A stretch of 64,000 nt of DNA from the NCBI GenBank assembly GCA_008638375.1, contig CM018031.1, positions 10,754,062 to 10,818,061 on the forward strand. Direction: 5' to 3'. The stretch comes from Nyssa sinensis (lineage: Eukaryota; Streptophyta; Magnoliopsida; Cornales; Nyssaceae). Each line of letters opens with the position of its first letter. The stretch's first letter is position 1. The position numbers were made by a program, and so were the translations under genes. The notes under the pieces were generated by a model. That model was given only the letters and a program-made list of their open reading frames with translations. It did no database searches and had not been told where the DNA came from. Of the stretch, positions 36,896 to 49,020 are shown piece by piece.

Positions 36896-38812
36896 TCTAT
36901 AAAACTAGTCCGCTCTCGTTGCATAGAAAGTTGATCATTACATCAATTCATTCACATTTAGTTTGCATCAATAGAGTCAGAAAAAGAGTACAAACACTGT
37001 GTTGGTTTGCCATGTATACCAATTATAGTGCTACATCAACGAGCATGGTTATTATATTTCGGGAGACAGTCATTAATTCAACTCGAAACACTAGTGTAAG
37101 GGTGAATACTATTTTAAGGACTTAGTATCAAACATTAGCCTTCGTCAACCATCTTTTGATTTTGTAAATTTTTTATAAGTTGGAATTCTTTTGTTCTGTT
37201 CTGGTTTAACAGAACAATTATTGTTCTTTTTATCTGTCTACTTTGCAATTTTAATTTATAATTTTGTTGAAGTTAGAACAGAATCAGTTTATAAAATCAT
37301 TGTTCTTTTTATCTATGTCTACTTTGCAATTTTAATTTATAATTTGTTAATGTTAGAACAGAATCAGTTTATAAAACCACTGTTGAATTTTCTTTTAATT
37401 CTGTTTCTGCAAATTTTACTTTTCATAAATACTAATTATGTTTTCTGAAAACAGTTTCTATTACCAAATTAATTCTGAATTGTGAAGTAAAACTGGTTCA
37501 TATATATATGCCAACAGAAAGAATCCCACATATTGATGTTCTAAATTCCTGAATCACTTGGGCAGTGTCCTTCAACCTAGATATTCCTCTCAGCCCACAG
37601 ATATTAAATAGCTAATAAGCTTACTTGAGTTTTGAATGATGTTCCACGAATTGCCTATTTCAATTCCACATCCCACTCCAATGAAGTTCTGTCAATAAAA
37701 CATATTCTCCTGATACCTTTTCAAATTGTGGAAGAAAGGGATAGATTCAATAACACATAATATACAAGAATCAATGACAACAAAGTTTTGGGTGTTTTCG
37801 GAGTAATGTTAGAGACATTTTGTTATAAAGAGATTTTACATTAAAAAAAAGAAAAGGAAATGACATTTTATGGACAATTTTGTCATTTAACTTTGGGTTG
37901 TGGGGATAGTTTTGTCTTTGCATTATTTATAAGAATAAAGTTGATATTTCATGCTATCACAAACGAAAGGTCTATAAGGCTAGGCTGGGTTCTGGCCCCG
38001 TCAAACGATAGATTTTTTTTTTTTTTTATATATATGTAAAATTTTGGTACTTTTAAAATTAACCTAGTCCAAAATTTTAGTTCAACCCATTATTTATCTC
38101 ATTTTTCATTATTCAACTCAAAACTTTTACTAAAAGTTTTCAAACCTCCTTCTAATAACTTTCCACACTTGTATGTTATTTTTACTCCAACACCACTCAG
38201 TCCCGTTAAGTTAATGATGAGATGAGAAATTTGTAACTGACATTGAAACTAGAAAGGTAACGGTATAATTTAAAATTCTATGAGAGATAAGTGTAATTCA
38301 TCTTATTTAAAATATATATTTTTTATAAAAAAATGAACTTAATCTCATATAATTAGAGGTTATTTGATTTTTTTTAAAATTGAATCAAGTTAGAACTACT
38401 CTCATTAAATTATCTAATTTTTAAGAAAACTAATTATAGTCTGATATAATTTTATTCAGATTTTAAATATTTTTTAAAATTAAGTATAAATAAATATATT
38501 ATTAAAAGTACTTATTAAATAATAAAAAAATTAAAATTAATTCATTTATATTTTACAAAATCAGATAAACCCATAAATTCATTATTTTCTAATAACATTT
38601 TGGTGGAAATACCACAAAAAATAAGTGTACCATCACTTTTAAATAGCGAAAATTGAAAACCATGATACGACCGCCTAAACCAAAAGCGCCAATCTAGATT
38701 CCCGAGCGTTCCCTCCGTTTTAACCCCCAACAAAATCTTATTAGCATCTTAACCGTCGATTTACTCACTCGCTTGAGCTTGTTAATCCAACGTTCTAAGC
38801 AAATGCCAAGTC
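36896..38812. other. AT-rich intergenic DNA with a tandem duplication
   Basis: 37220-37300 and 37301-37381 are a near-perfect head-to-tail duplication of about 80 bp (each with CTACTTTGCAATTTTAATTT and TTAGAACAGAATCAG). Nothing else recognised. Confidence 0.55.
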
Positions 38813-38815
38813 ACC

Positions 38816-38870
38816 GATCCGCTTACAAGCTCTCTGACAAATAAGACTTCGCGGATGCCCTCTATATAAA
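38816..38870 (+). promoter_or_regulatory. Histone-type promoter: two octamer-like boxes and TATA
   Basis: GATCCGCT at 38816-38823 is the reverse of AGCGGATC, and CGCGGATG sits at 38850-38857. Each differs by one base from the plant histone octamer CGCGGATC. TATATAAA follows at 38863-38870, 128 bp before the H2B ATG. The arrangement matches S-phase-regulated plant histone promoters. Confidence 0.7.
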
Positions 38871-38997
38871 CTTCGTCCTAACCCTAAACAAGTCTCACAG
38901 TTCCATCCCGAAAGCTAAATTAGATCTATCGATTCGTTTCCCTGCTCTCCCAATTCCAAGCCCTAACTTTCTCTCTATCATCTCTCTGAACTCTTCG

Positions 38998-39445
38998 ATG
39001 GCACCAGCCAAGGGAGAGAAGAAGCCCGCCGAGAAAAAGCCAGCGGAGGAGAAGAAGACCACCGTGGCCGAGAAGGCTCCGGCGGAGAAGAAGCCGAAGG
39101 CCGGGAAGAAGCTGCCAAAGGAAGGCGCCGCCTCCGGAGATAAGAAGAAGAAGAGAACGAAGAAGAGCGTCGAGACCTACAAGATCTATATCTTCAAGGT
39201 GCTGAAGCAGGTCCACCCTGACATCGGGATCTCAAGCAAGGCCATGGGGATCATGAACAGCTTCATCAACGACATATTCGAGAAGCTCGCTCAGGAGTCC
39301 TCCGAGGCTAGCCAGGTACAATAAGAAGCCCACCATCACTTCTCGGGAGATCCAGACCGCTGTGAGGCTTGTGCTTCCCGGTGAATTGGCCAAGCATGCG
39401 GTGTCAGAGGGAACAAAAGCGGTGACGAAGTTTACAAGCTCTTGA
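38998..39445 (+). pseudogene. H2B: Histone H2B reading frame with one-base frameshift
   Basis: Core nucleosomal histone H2[21 protein letters not shown] starts a Lys/Ala/Pro-rich plant N-tail. The histone fold follows ([40 protein letters not shown]). After the Glu-Ser-Ser at about 39295-39303 one extra base (39304) shifts the frame, giving a stop at 39322-39324 (108 aa). Past that point the normal C-terminal part is intact in the next frame ([20 protein letters not shown] ... VTKFTSS) to a TGA at 39443-39445. The span is 448 nt, exactly one base over a 148-aa H2B. Everything else (octamers, TATA, intronless, high GC) looks functional, so a very recent mutation or a consensus error are both plausible. 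Confidence 0.9.
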
Positions 39446-40641
39446 AGGCAATCAAGTTGGTTGATTGGCTGTGATGTTTGAACGCTGTCTCTTCGTGTCT
39501 AGGTTTAGGGTTTTAATAGTAGATGACTATTAGTGTTGTTTATCCGTTTTTTTTTTCTTTCAAATTTCTGTGTTCGGTTGTGAATTTGGATCGACTCGAT
39601 CCAGTTGTCTATTGCAGATATGAAATACAATCGTTTGATTTCTGTCAAAAATTGGATTTGGATTTGGATTGGATTTGTTAATCTGAGTTAGCATTACAGG
39701 CCATTAATTGGCTGCTTAATATCTATAGTTTTTGCATTCCAGGTTGGTAATTGAATAGTAAACTGTCGATTTACCTGCGCATCATACGATTTGGTGTTTA
39801 TGTCATTGTAGTTTGGTATTATGGATTTGAGAGGAAGAATAGGGGTGTGTTTGTTGAGACAGGTTATCTCAATTCTGAGTCCCCTAGGAGCAGAAGGGTG
39901 AGTTGGGAACTGAGCTTGTGGTTTTGCATAGACTCCATGAATTTGAGACACTAGCTGTACACATTATGTTAATTGAATTGAAATATCATCGAGATATTAA
40001 CACTTCATTCATTAGCTGTTGTCTATCAGTCGACTTTTTTCACATTATCATCAAAACATGGGTTGTAATCTACATTTAATGGAAAGGGATGGTTAAAGAT
40101 CATTGACAATTTCATTTACTCTTTGTTAGTATGGAACGTGGACCATGTAGATAATCTCAGGTATTTTCAAGCGTGGGATTAGAAAGTCCAGATAAAACAT
40201 ATATATATATATATCCAGATATACCCATGATAATTTGCCAACCCTAATACATATTTCAAATCGGCATTTCTAACATTCTAAACTAAGAATAATCCTTCAA
40301 AACAACAAGGACAACATCCCTTTCAGAATCAGCACAGGCAAATTGCAAAGCAACTCAGAAATATGAACAGTATTAGAGCACGAGCAGATAACAGGGCTTT
40401 CTAGTAAAAACTGCTAATTTGGTTTCTTCTATTCCATGTAATTGTAAACCTCTTAACATATGACACAAATTTATCTCCCGTTTCAATTTCAACTGCATTA
40501 TTCCATTTGTGCTTTTATACCTACCATTTCAACAATCAGAGTAAACACCATATCACAATTTGAAAGGAAGAAAAAGAAAATGGACAAATTACATTTTAGT
40601 GAAGCCTTCCAATCAATGTCCTTTCATTTGCTCTGCCCAAT
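39446..40641. other. Convergent intergenic region between H2B and the Yippee gene
   Basis: Presumed 3' UTRs of the two convergent genes. A TA microsatellite lies at 40199-40214. No other feature. Confidence 0.5.
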
Positions 40642-43002
40642 TTATGCAATTTCAACTGGTTGATGTGTATCAGAATACAGCATCTGGTTTCCATCCCACA
40701 GCAGCAGCTTGTTCCTGCTCAACAATTTTTATTTTAATCATACTGATTAGAAAATCAACAGTTCAAATTAATGCATTCATTCAAGTATAATGATATATTG
40801 ATTTCAAAGACTCACAAATGCAGTAAGAATCTTCCAGGCTTGACTATGATGGTGTTGTTTCGCACTTCAACCTGAACAATATAACATTTAGTTTGAAGAT
40901 TTGTTGCCAGTTTTAGAATAGGGAGAAGTGTTGAAATTGGTTGAAAAAAAGCTTACAAATTTCCACCCCAAAAGACGGTTGCATCTGTTACAGTGAGCAT
41001 TGGCAACTTGGTTAGGACCTTCTGTCCGGTTATGTGCTTGGCCATCTACTTGAACATTGACACTGCATATCAAAATCCCACACAAGAGTTGCCACAGATG
41101 CAAAAATGTAAGACAAATTAAGAAGAATGATAAAGTTTGCTATCAAGTTTCAAATTCCAGTGTACCGAGGGTCCAAAAAGTAGTATAAGCATCCTCACAT
41201 GGAAGGTTGGTGCATTGGCCTACCTCAATTTCTTCACTATTTTTCTTTGGTTCTTGGCGTGATTCTTATTTGTATTGAAAGAGAACTAATCTAGACAAAA
41301 TCCCCGAAAAATCCTTGATTATTTCATGGTGGTAGATGTTGGTTCCTCGTTTGAAAAACTCCTAGTCCCCCACGCTAAAAATTTACTAAACTTGTTAAAG
41401 CCACATTAACCAACAGGGGCAGTTTATCTCACAATGAAGAGAAATCTTGGCATCAATGTGCTTTTATCTCGCAATGAAGAGAAATCTTGGCATCAATGTG
41501 CTTTTAACTTATGGTGGAATGAAGATTAATCCAGTTCTTCACTTAAATTGAAGTTGTACGACAATTGAATGATTATAAAGTTAGTCATCAAGAGTTCAAA
41601 CTCAAAATACTATAACAATAATGAAAATTTAAACCAAGGCATTTCTTTGATAAATTATTTATATTTATTGTTGTCTGTCTGTTTTGAATTCAATTATAAA
41701 GTTAGTCACCAAAAATTCAAAGTCAAATAAGATTTTGGCGTCCTCAAAGTAATGGGGATACATGAGTTTTGGGCGCGCACACGCACACACATGTATGTCT
41801 CTAAGTCCTTGAGTTTTAAGCTTTTTCCCTCCCTCTTAGGCTTTAGTTTCCAACATTGACCATTGTTATCTCCAAATAAGCTCATTTTCTGATGTTTTTT
41901 CATTTTGAAGTTCCTCTTTCAGTTTCTTCAGGTTATGGATGGGATTCTTAAGGCCTTTCTGGATAATCAATTAAGAATTGGAGTCAGGTAAAAGAAATTT
42001 GACAAACTTATCAACCAATCAAATGCAATTACAGTCAAGCAGAGATCAGCAATCATAAAATTAGTCACAAAGAATACAAATTTAGAGCTCTTTCTGCAAT
42101 ACAAAGACTTCATGCTAAAAACTTACACATTTTTGAAGATGCCTGCATTCATCATTATGTCCTGAAAAAGAAATTAAAAATAGAAATGAGAAAACATAAT
42201 TATTTCCTGGTTTAAGAGGATCTATAAATACCAAAGGATTTAGCTATGAGGTAAACAGGAATCAGTGGAGATGATGAAGAAATGTAAACTGCCCGGACAT
42301 GGGAAATCTAGTCTTAGTAATGTCATTTCTTTCATATGTGCTCCATTGCAGCATAAATCACCAATTTGGAGAGACCAGTAAGCATTTTCAATTATTCCAT
42401 TCTGCAGATGTGTAATTAATCAATTTACAACTTTCATGAATATCACAGAATTGATTCCAAGGACACATTTCTAGAACAGAAGTGGAATTATGTGATTATT
42501 TTTTTTTTATAAATTTCCTCTGACAATCCAAACATTTTTCTAATGCTTGTCCATCTGGTCTTGAATCTTGATTGCTTCATGGATGCCCAGCCTTGAATAG
42601 GTACCCAAAAATTCAATTAGCTACCATGGTTGAACTAACCTAGATCATCATGAATTTATTTAAGATGGTGCAGAACATGTCCCAAAATGTGAATTGTCTT
42701 TCCTAATTTTCCAAAACATCATCATTTTTTTTTTCTTTTTTTTTTTTTTTTAAAAAAGCATTTGAAAGCAAGATTGTTTGTTCAATCTCTCTCTGTGTGT
42801 TTAAAGGGCATCATTCTAACATTTGAATTATGTAAGAATATTTTTATTTTGTATCTACCAAATTACAAGTGCTCTGCTCTAAGTTGCCATATAATCTTCT
42901 GATCCAAAAAATCCCCATGTAATCTTATTCAAGCTGAAATAAGTCTAAATTGAGATCTTGGCTTGGCTGTTAGTAACTTTTTTTGAAGAACATGGAGAAT
43001 TT

Positions 43003-43041
<39 letters not shown>

Positions 43042-46000
43042 TACTGCTTTACATCTTCATTTCAATCTTATTCTTATCCAAGCTAAAATATATCTACATT
43101 TGTTAAGATTTGTTGAGATTTGATTAACGTTATTTTTGGAGATAATCCTTACTGCACATATTTAGGAATTTATAATCCCTTCATTCAAGGGATTTAGTTG
43201 AGATTTTATTTTATTTCCTTACTGTTCAGATCATGATTTGATCTTGTATGTGTATATATTGTAGCCTTTTGATACAAAAATAATATAACAAAAGCACAGC
43301 TTTCTCAAGTCTTATTTTGGCATGGTATCAGAGCAATGATCCTATTGCTTCTGTAAATTTTCGCATACTCTGACTAAACATGTCTACACCTACGATTGAT
43401 CCAACCGATCCTCTGTTTCTTCACCCTTCTGATCATCCTGGCATGATCCTTGTTCCAAAAGTTTTAGATGGAACAAATTATGCCATGTGGAAACGATCGA
43501 TGCTGATCAGCCTTAGTGCCAAAAACAAATTGGGATTCATCAAAGGAACCATTACCACTCCGAATGAAAAGGATCCCAAATATTCTTTATGGCAGCGTTG
43601 CAATGATATGGTACTCTCTTGGATCTTCAATTCTCTAAGTGAGGACCTTACAAATAGTGTTCTCTATGCTAAAACTCCGTCAGAAATTTGGACAGATCTT
43701 CAAGAACAATTCTCTCAAGGTGATTTTTCTCATCATTATCAAACTCAACGATCCATTGTTGAACTGAAACAAAATCAAGAATCCATTTTTTCTTACTATA
43801 CAAAGATGAAAATGTTGTGGGATGAGCTAACCACTTGCAGCCCTTCAATCACATGCACATGTGGAGGACAAAAGATCTAAAAGAAAAGGAAGAAAGAATT
43901 CGGCTTGGTCAATTTCTTATGGGACTCAATGAGACATACCCTGCTGTACGAGGACAGATTATGCTCATGCATCCTTTACCAACTGTCAAAAAGGCATATT
44001 CACTTTTGTGTGAAGATGAAAAGCAGTGAGGCCTCACTGAAACAAAGAGCAGTGATCTTATTCATGCCATGAGTATCAATACTTATGACAACTCCAAGAA
44101 GTCACAACCTGTGGCTTCAAGACAACAAAAACAATGGTCATCCTCTCATTCCAAGCCTCAAGGAAACCGAAAACCTCTTCATTGCTCTTATTGTGACGGC
44201 ACTACTCACTGTGGATTGATGTTACTTTTTCAATGGGTTCCCAGTTGGCCACAAACTTCATGGCAAAGAAGTTCAGCCACCCAATCGAAGTAGAAAAAGC
44301 CGCTGCTCACCAAGCCAGTACAGAAATAATTTCAGACTCACACAAGTCCTCCGTCGAATCTACTCCTCAATTCACCTCTGAGGAACTTGCTCAAATCAAA
44401 GCCTTTTTTAATGGTAAACAATCTACCCGAGCAAACTATACAGGTATTTCTGTCCTTTTTTGTTCTTCCTTTACTACACAAAAGACAGCCTAGAGTCACT
44501 AGATCATTGACAGTGGCGCCACTAATCACATAGCCACATCAGTTTCAATCACCTCTCCTCTCTCTTCTCAAGTAACCTTGCCCAATGGTGCTTGCTTTGC
44601 CATAACTGGCATAGGTTCCACCCAACTTTCAGACCACATGCATGTTAAAAACATACTCTGTGCTCTATCTTTCCATGTGAATTTATTGTCAGTTAGTCAA
44701 CTCACAGCTACCTTAAATTGTTCTATTCACTTCTTTCCTACTTTTTGTGTATTGCAGGACCTAACTTCGAAGAAGATGATTGGTTTGGGGAAGCAACTTA
44801 ATGGCTTGTACTACTTTGTGCCATCAATAAAATCTGCATCACCTACCAAACCGATCACTTATCATGTGGATTCCACTACAAAAATTCCATGGCACCAGCG
44901 GTTAGGACATCCCTCCAAGGCACCTTCACAATTTTTGATTCATGTTATTCCTTCATTTGTATTTAATTCTCAACATTCGTGTGAAACTTGCCATTTGGCT
45001 AAGCAAACACGGCTACCTTGTCCTTCGAGTACTATTCAAACTTTACATTCTTTTGATCTTATTCACTGTGATATTTGGGGACCCCTCCGTACTGCAACTC
45101 ATACAGGGGCACATTATTTTTTAACCATTGTCGACGACTATACTAGATTCACATGGATATTCCTAATGAAATTCAAATCCGAAACACAAGGGTTACTAAA
45201 AACCTTCATCTCTTTTGTCAATACTCAGTTTAATCGCCAAGTTAAATGTCTTCGAAGTGATAATGGCTCAGAATTCATATCCATGAAATCATATTTTTCC
45301 AATCTTGGCATATCATTTCAAAACTCTTGTTCATCCACACCTCAACAAAACGGCGTAGTTGAACGAAAGCATCAACATCTCTTAAACGTTGGCACGGCCT
45401 TAAGAATTGATGCTAATCTTCCATTGCAATTTTGGGGGGAGAGTTTGCTTACCGCCACCTACCTTATCAATCATCTTCCCACCCCTGTGCTGCAACACAA
45501 ATCTCCCTATGAAATGTTGTATAACAAGCCACCCATTTACTTTAATTTGCGAGTTTTTGGATGTCTTTGTTATGCAACAAATCTGCACCCCACTCACAAA
45601 TTTGACTCTCACGCCAGGAAATGCATCTTTGTTGGCTATCCCATTGGTCAAAAAGCTTACCGCTTATATGATCTCAAAACTCACCAATTTTTCTCAAGCC
45701 GAGATGTCATCTTTCATGAGGAAATTTTTCCTTTTGATACCACATAACACTCACCAGCTACAAAAATTTCCCAACCTGAGATAACTGAATACTTCACTGA
45801 GTCACCTTCTCTTACAAATTCCCTTCATTCCCTATTACCCGAGACCACTTCTACAAAAAATTCCTCTTCTCCTGTCTCATCCCTAGCACCTCCTCTTCGT
45901 AGAAGTGAGCGCACAAAAAAACCATCCATTCTTCTTCAAGATTTTCATTGTGGACAGGTGAGTACAATGCTATCAAATGCAATCTCCAACCAGGAATCTT

Positions 46001-48275
46001 CAACCAAGTCAGGTACTCGGTACCCTTTAAGTAACTACATTTCATATGATTCTTTATCTTCTAATCATAAACACTTTGTCAATGCTATTTCAAGTGTTCT
46101 CGAACCAACCTCATATGCACAGGCTGTATTAGATCCGAAATGGCAAGAGGCCATACAATGTGAACTTGATGCACTTACTACTCAAAAGACATGGTCTTTG
46201 GTTCCTTTGCCTATTGGTCATCGCCCCATTGGTAGCAAATGGGTATATCGTATCAAATACAATTCTAAAGGCACAATTGAACGTTACAAAGCACGGTTAG
46301 TTGCCAAAGGATTTTCTCAACAAGAAGGCTTGGATTACACTGAAACATTTGCACCTGCTGCCAAATTAACAACTGTTTGATGTCTTCTTGCTGTTGCTGC
46401 AGCCAGACAATGGCCATTACATCAAATGGATGTGACCAATGCCTTCCTCCATGGTGATTTAGAGGAAAAGGTATATATGACTCCACCACCGGGTCTTTGT
46501 CGACAGGGGGAGAAGCTTGTATGTCGACTGCATAAGTCCCTCTATGGACTTAAACAAGCCCCTCGAAATTGGTTTGCAAAATTCTCTCATGCTATCAAAA
46601 AGGCTGGTTTTATTCAATCACATTCAGATTATTCTTTATTTGTGAAGACTAAAGGTTCATCTACAACTATGGTGCTCATCTATGTAGATGACATAGTGAT
46701 AACAGGCAATGATACAACTGCTATACAAAGTCTCAAAGATTTTTTGCATCAACAATTCCATATCAAAGATCTCGGTTCTCTAAAATTTTTTCTTAGCTTG
46801 GAAGTTGCAAGGTCCAAAGCAGGCATTGTAATCTCTCAACGAAAATATATTTTAGAGATTATAGACGATGTTGGTTACGTGGGTGCTCAACCTTCGAATT
46901 TCCCAATGGAAGTAAATCTAAAGCTCACGGATGATCAAGTGATTTGTTACATGATCCAGAGCGCTATAGGAGATTAGTTGGAAAATTAATCTATCTCACA
47001 ATCACAAGACCAGACATTACATACTCAGTCAATATCCTAAGCCAATTTATGCATGCACCAAGAAAGCCTCATTGGGATGCTACTCTTTGCATTATTAAGT
47101 ACCTTAAAGGAAGTCCAGGTATCAGCTTGTTATTTTCAGCAAACAATTCTTTCAACTTGAAGGCTTATTGTGATGCAAGTTGGGCAAACTGTCCTATGAC
47201 TCGAAGATCAACTACAGGTTATTCTGTGTACTTGGGAAATTAACTAATTTCATGGAAGGCCAAGAAGCAGAAAACAGTCTCAAGATCATCCTCGGAAGCT
47301 GAGTACAAGTCCGTGGCAGTACCAACATGTGAATTAACTTGGCTCAGATTTTTGCTTAATGGTATGCAAATTTCCACAGGACCAGCAATGTTATTATGTG
47401 ATAATCAAGCTGCACTTCACATAGCAGCAAATCCAGTATATCATGAGCGCACCAAGCACATAGAACTCGATTGCCATGTTGTAAGAGAAAAGATAGAAGA
47501 AGGTTAGATTGTTACAGAATTTGTTCCATCTCATTTGCAGTTGGTAGACGTTTTACAAAAAGCTCTTGGAGGAAACGTGTTTAAGGACTTAAGAAGCAAG
47601 TTGAACATGCTGGATATACATGCTCCAACTTGAGGGGGAGTGTGAGGATTTGTTGAGATTTGATTAACATTATTTTTGGAGATAATCCTTACTGCACATA
47701 TTTAGGAATTTGTAATCCCTTCATTCAAGGGATTTAGTTGAGATTTTATTTTATTTCCTTACTGTTCAGATCATGATTTGATCTTGTATATGTGTATATA
47801 TTGTAGCCTTTTGATATAGAAATAATATAACAAAAGCATAGCTTTCTCAATTCTTATTTTGGCAACATTTAAATCATGTTTTGGCAGTATTGTTATCTTT
47901 TCAGAGAACTTTGAAAATTGTAGTCTTTTCGACATTATACAAATAGAAAGTGATGTGCTTCAAAGAATATCAAGAAACCTGAGCAGGACTCTAGCACCAT
48001 TCTTGAATGCAATCTTTATGAACAACAATCTTTATATGACTATCATCCATGAGATAGATATTAATATTTAACAAATCAGCAACATAAAGAATCACTTAAG
48101 AACGAAATGTACACAGAAATCAATATATAATTCGCAACAACTAATAATACAGAGAGAGAGAGTTTACTGTGAAAAAGAACTCCTGGGTTAAGGCAATGTG
48201 GGCTCTGCATTGACGACAAAGAAAGAAATGAACATCTGGAGTTTGATCGTATTCAATAAGAGAGCGCCTCCCCAT
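40642..48275 (-). CDS. Yippee-like protein, complete (left copy)
   Basis: Small zinc-binding Yippee-family protein; plant members have no firmly established role. Exons: 48275-48168, 42161-42127, 41062-40957, 40871-40816, 40714-40642; total 378 nt, 125 aa. All splice sites are GT-AG and phases agree. Visible: [11 protein letters not shown] start, zinc ligands Cys20/Cys23 (CRQC) and Cys72/Cys75 (CNRC), NVVNVQVDG after the exon 2-3 junction, and LLGWKF, the family's conserved G-W-K motif. The C terminus [12 protein letters not shown]...PVEIA requires splicing at the GTGAGT donor after 40816; reading through would stop at once. Intron 1 (42162-48167) contains a complete copia element; without it the intron would be about 1.24 kb, close to the 1.14 kb of the right copy. 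Coding frame intact. Whether the intron insertion affects expression cannot be seen. Confidence 0.88.
41425..41504. repeat. Tandem 40-bp duplication in Yippee intron 2
   Basis: Two near-identical units with AATGAAGAGAAATCTTGGCA and TCAATGTGCTTTTA. The right copy of the gene (about 60399-60440) has only one, diverged, unit, so the duplication postdates the gene duplication. Confidence 0.85.
43006..43037. repeat. GA microsatellite
   Basis: About 16 GA units, 60 bp before the copia 5' LTR. Absent from the paralogous site near 61.75 kb. Confidence 0.9.
43101..43322 (+). repeat. Copia 5' LTR
   Basis: 222 bp, TGTTAAG...TTTTGGCA. Standard TG...CA ends. A TATATATTG-type box and downstream AATAATATAA near the 3' part could serve as promoter and poly-A signals. 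Confidence 0.95.
43380..44300 (+). pseudogene. Copia gag (UBN2/retrotran_gag), frameshifted
   Basis: Begins at the ATG 43380, 46 bp after the primer-binding site. [20 protein letters not shown], then [13 protein letters not shown], then [20 protein letters not shown] are typical copia gag N-terminal sequence. The first frame stops at 43878-43880. The homologous continuation ([20 protein letters not shown]) is in another frame to 44029. A zinc-knuckle-like [12 protein letters not shown] follows near 44180-44215 and then loses register. No intact gag. Confidence 0.9.
44500..45747 (+). pseudogene. Copia protease fragment and integrase
   Basis: An in-frame TAG (44500-44502) lies directly before [11 protein letters not shown], the aspartic protease motif (DSGA). 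The frame then runs open to 45747. [11 protein letters not shown] and CETCHLAKQ are the integrase zinc-binding part. The catalytic triad of the core is visible: Asp in HCDIWGP, Asp in LRSDNGSEF and Glu in [10 protein letters not shown]. The C-terminal part with [12 protein letters not shown] and [18 protein letters not shown] is normal. The integrase domain is the best preserved part of the element. Confidence 0.93.
45958..47560 (+). pseudogene. Copia reverse transcriptase and RNase H, interrupted
   Basis: RT begins around [14 protein letters not shown] and [24 protein letters not shown] interrupts at 46378-46380, just before the [12 protein letters not shown] block. [15 protein letters not shown] and the catalytic [11 protein letters not shown] (YVDD) are intact. 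A frame change near 46940 precedes [24 protein letters not shown] at 47241-47243 and a TAG at 47505-47507 break the RNase H region, which still shows [21 protein letters not shown] and [12 protein letters not shown]. All are consistent with loss of selection. Confidence 0.93.
47641..47864 (+). repeat. Copia 3' LTR
   Basis: 224 bp, TGTGAGG...TTTTGGCA, near-identical to the 5' LTR. Confidence 0.95.
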
Positions 48276-48760
48276 TGTTGAAACTCAGATTAATCAAACA
48301 GCCTTCAAGCGTAAAGACAGCAACTTCAAGAACTATGCCGGAACTCTCTGAACTAGCAATCCGAGATGGATTGACTATAAAACAGATGATGAATGGGACG
48401 AAAGAGAGAAACAGGACGATGCACTACTCGAGTTCTTGATCATGGAAGCCAGATTTTGACGGTCTGAATTGGGTTTATCAGGGCCCAGAGAGAGGTGGGG
48501 ATAAAAGAAAGTGGAGGAGGAATTCAGGTTCCCAAATCTTGCGAAAGAGAGCGTCCAAGAAGTTAACCAGAAGTATATATACATATTTATAACTGTAGAG
48601 AGAGAAGGGGGACTGACTCCTGGCTCCAGGGTGCCAGCGTGGAAAGAAATCCTAATAGTGGGTTTAAATTTGCTAAGATGCGCACCAACTTTCTTTAAAA
48701 CTTGTTGGTTTGTTATTTTGATAATAGTTGGTTTTAAATTTTGATAAATTACTTGTTGCC
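48276..48760 (-). promoter_or_regulatory. Upstream region of the left Yippee gene
   Basis: Homologous to 62283-62660 upstream of the right copy until about 48672, so the original promoter is part of the duplicated unit. A TATATATACATATTTATA stretch near 48573-48590 could hold the TATA box. No element can be assigned firmly. Confidence 0.45.
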
Positions 48761-49020
48761 CCATGGTTAACCCCTAAATTATAAAAGTGGACACTTGAAA
48801 CTACTTCTCATTCATTCTCCTTTCCTCCTCTTTCAAATCCCTCAATCCAATCCAATTGGAGTGTCAGTGATTTCATCCAAACTAATAGAGCGCGGGGTTA
48901 ACACGCCAAATGGGTCTTGCTAATACCTCTTATTCCGTTTCCCGCCCATATATTTTCATTATTTACCTTCGTTGCTGCTATACAATCTTTGCTATTGTTT
49001 AAAATAGAGGGCTCGATGCT

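Larger units (their letters stand above)
43101..47864 (+). mobile_element. Ty1/copia retrotransposon, complete but coding-dead
   Basis: Full-length 4764-bp element in intron 1 of the Yippee gene, opposite in orientation to the gene. 5' LTR 43101-43322, primer-binding site TGGTATCAGAGC 43323-43334 (initiator tRNA-Met type), polypurine tract GAGGGGGAG ending at 47640, 3' LTR 47641-47864, and a perfect 5-bp target duplication ACATT (43096-43100 and 47865-47869). Domain order gag, protease, integrase, reverse transcriptase, RNase H is the copia order. Frames switch at least three times and several in-frame stops are present, so it cannot encode a working polyprotein. By eye the LTRs differ at about 8 of 222 positions plus one 2-bp indel, implying a moderately recent insertion. 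Confidence 0.97.

Noticed and set aside
38926..39216. Leu-rich 96-codon ORF on the - strand
   Set aside because: Antisense of the Lys/Glu/Ala-rich H2B tail.
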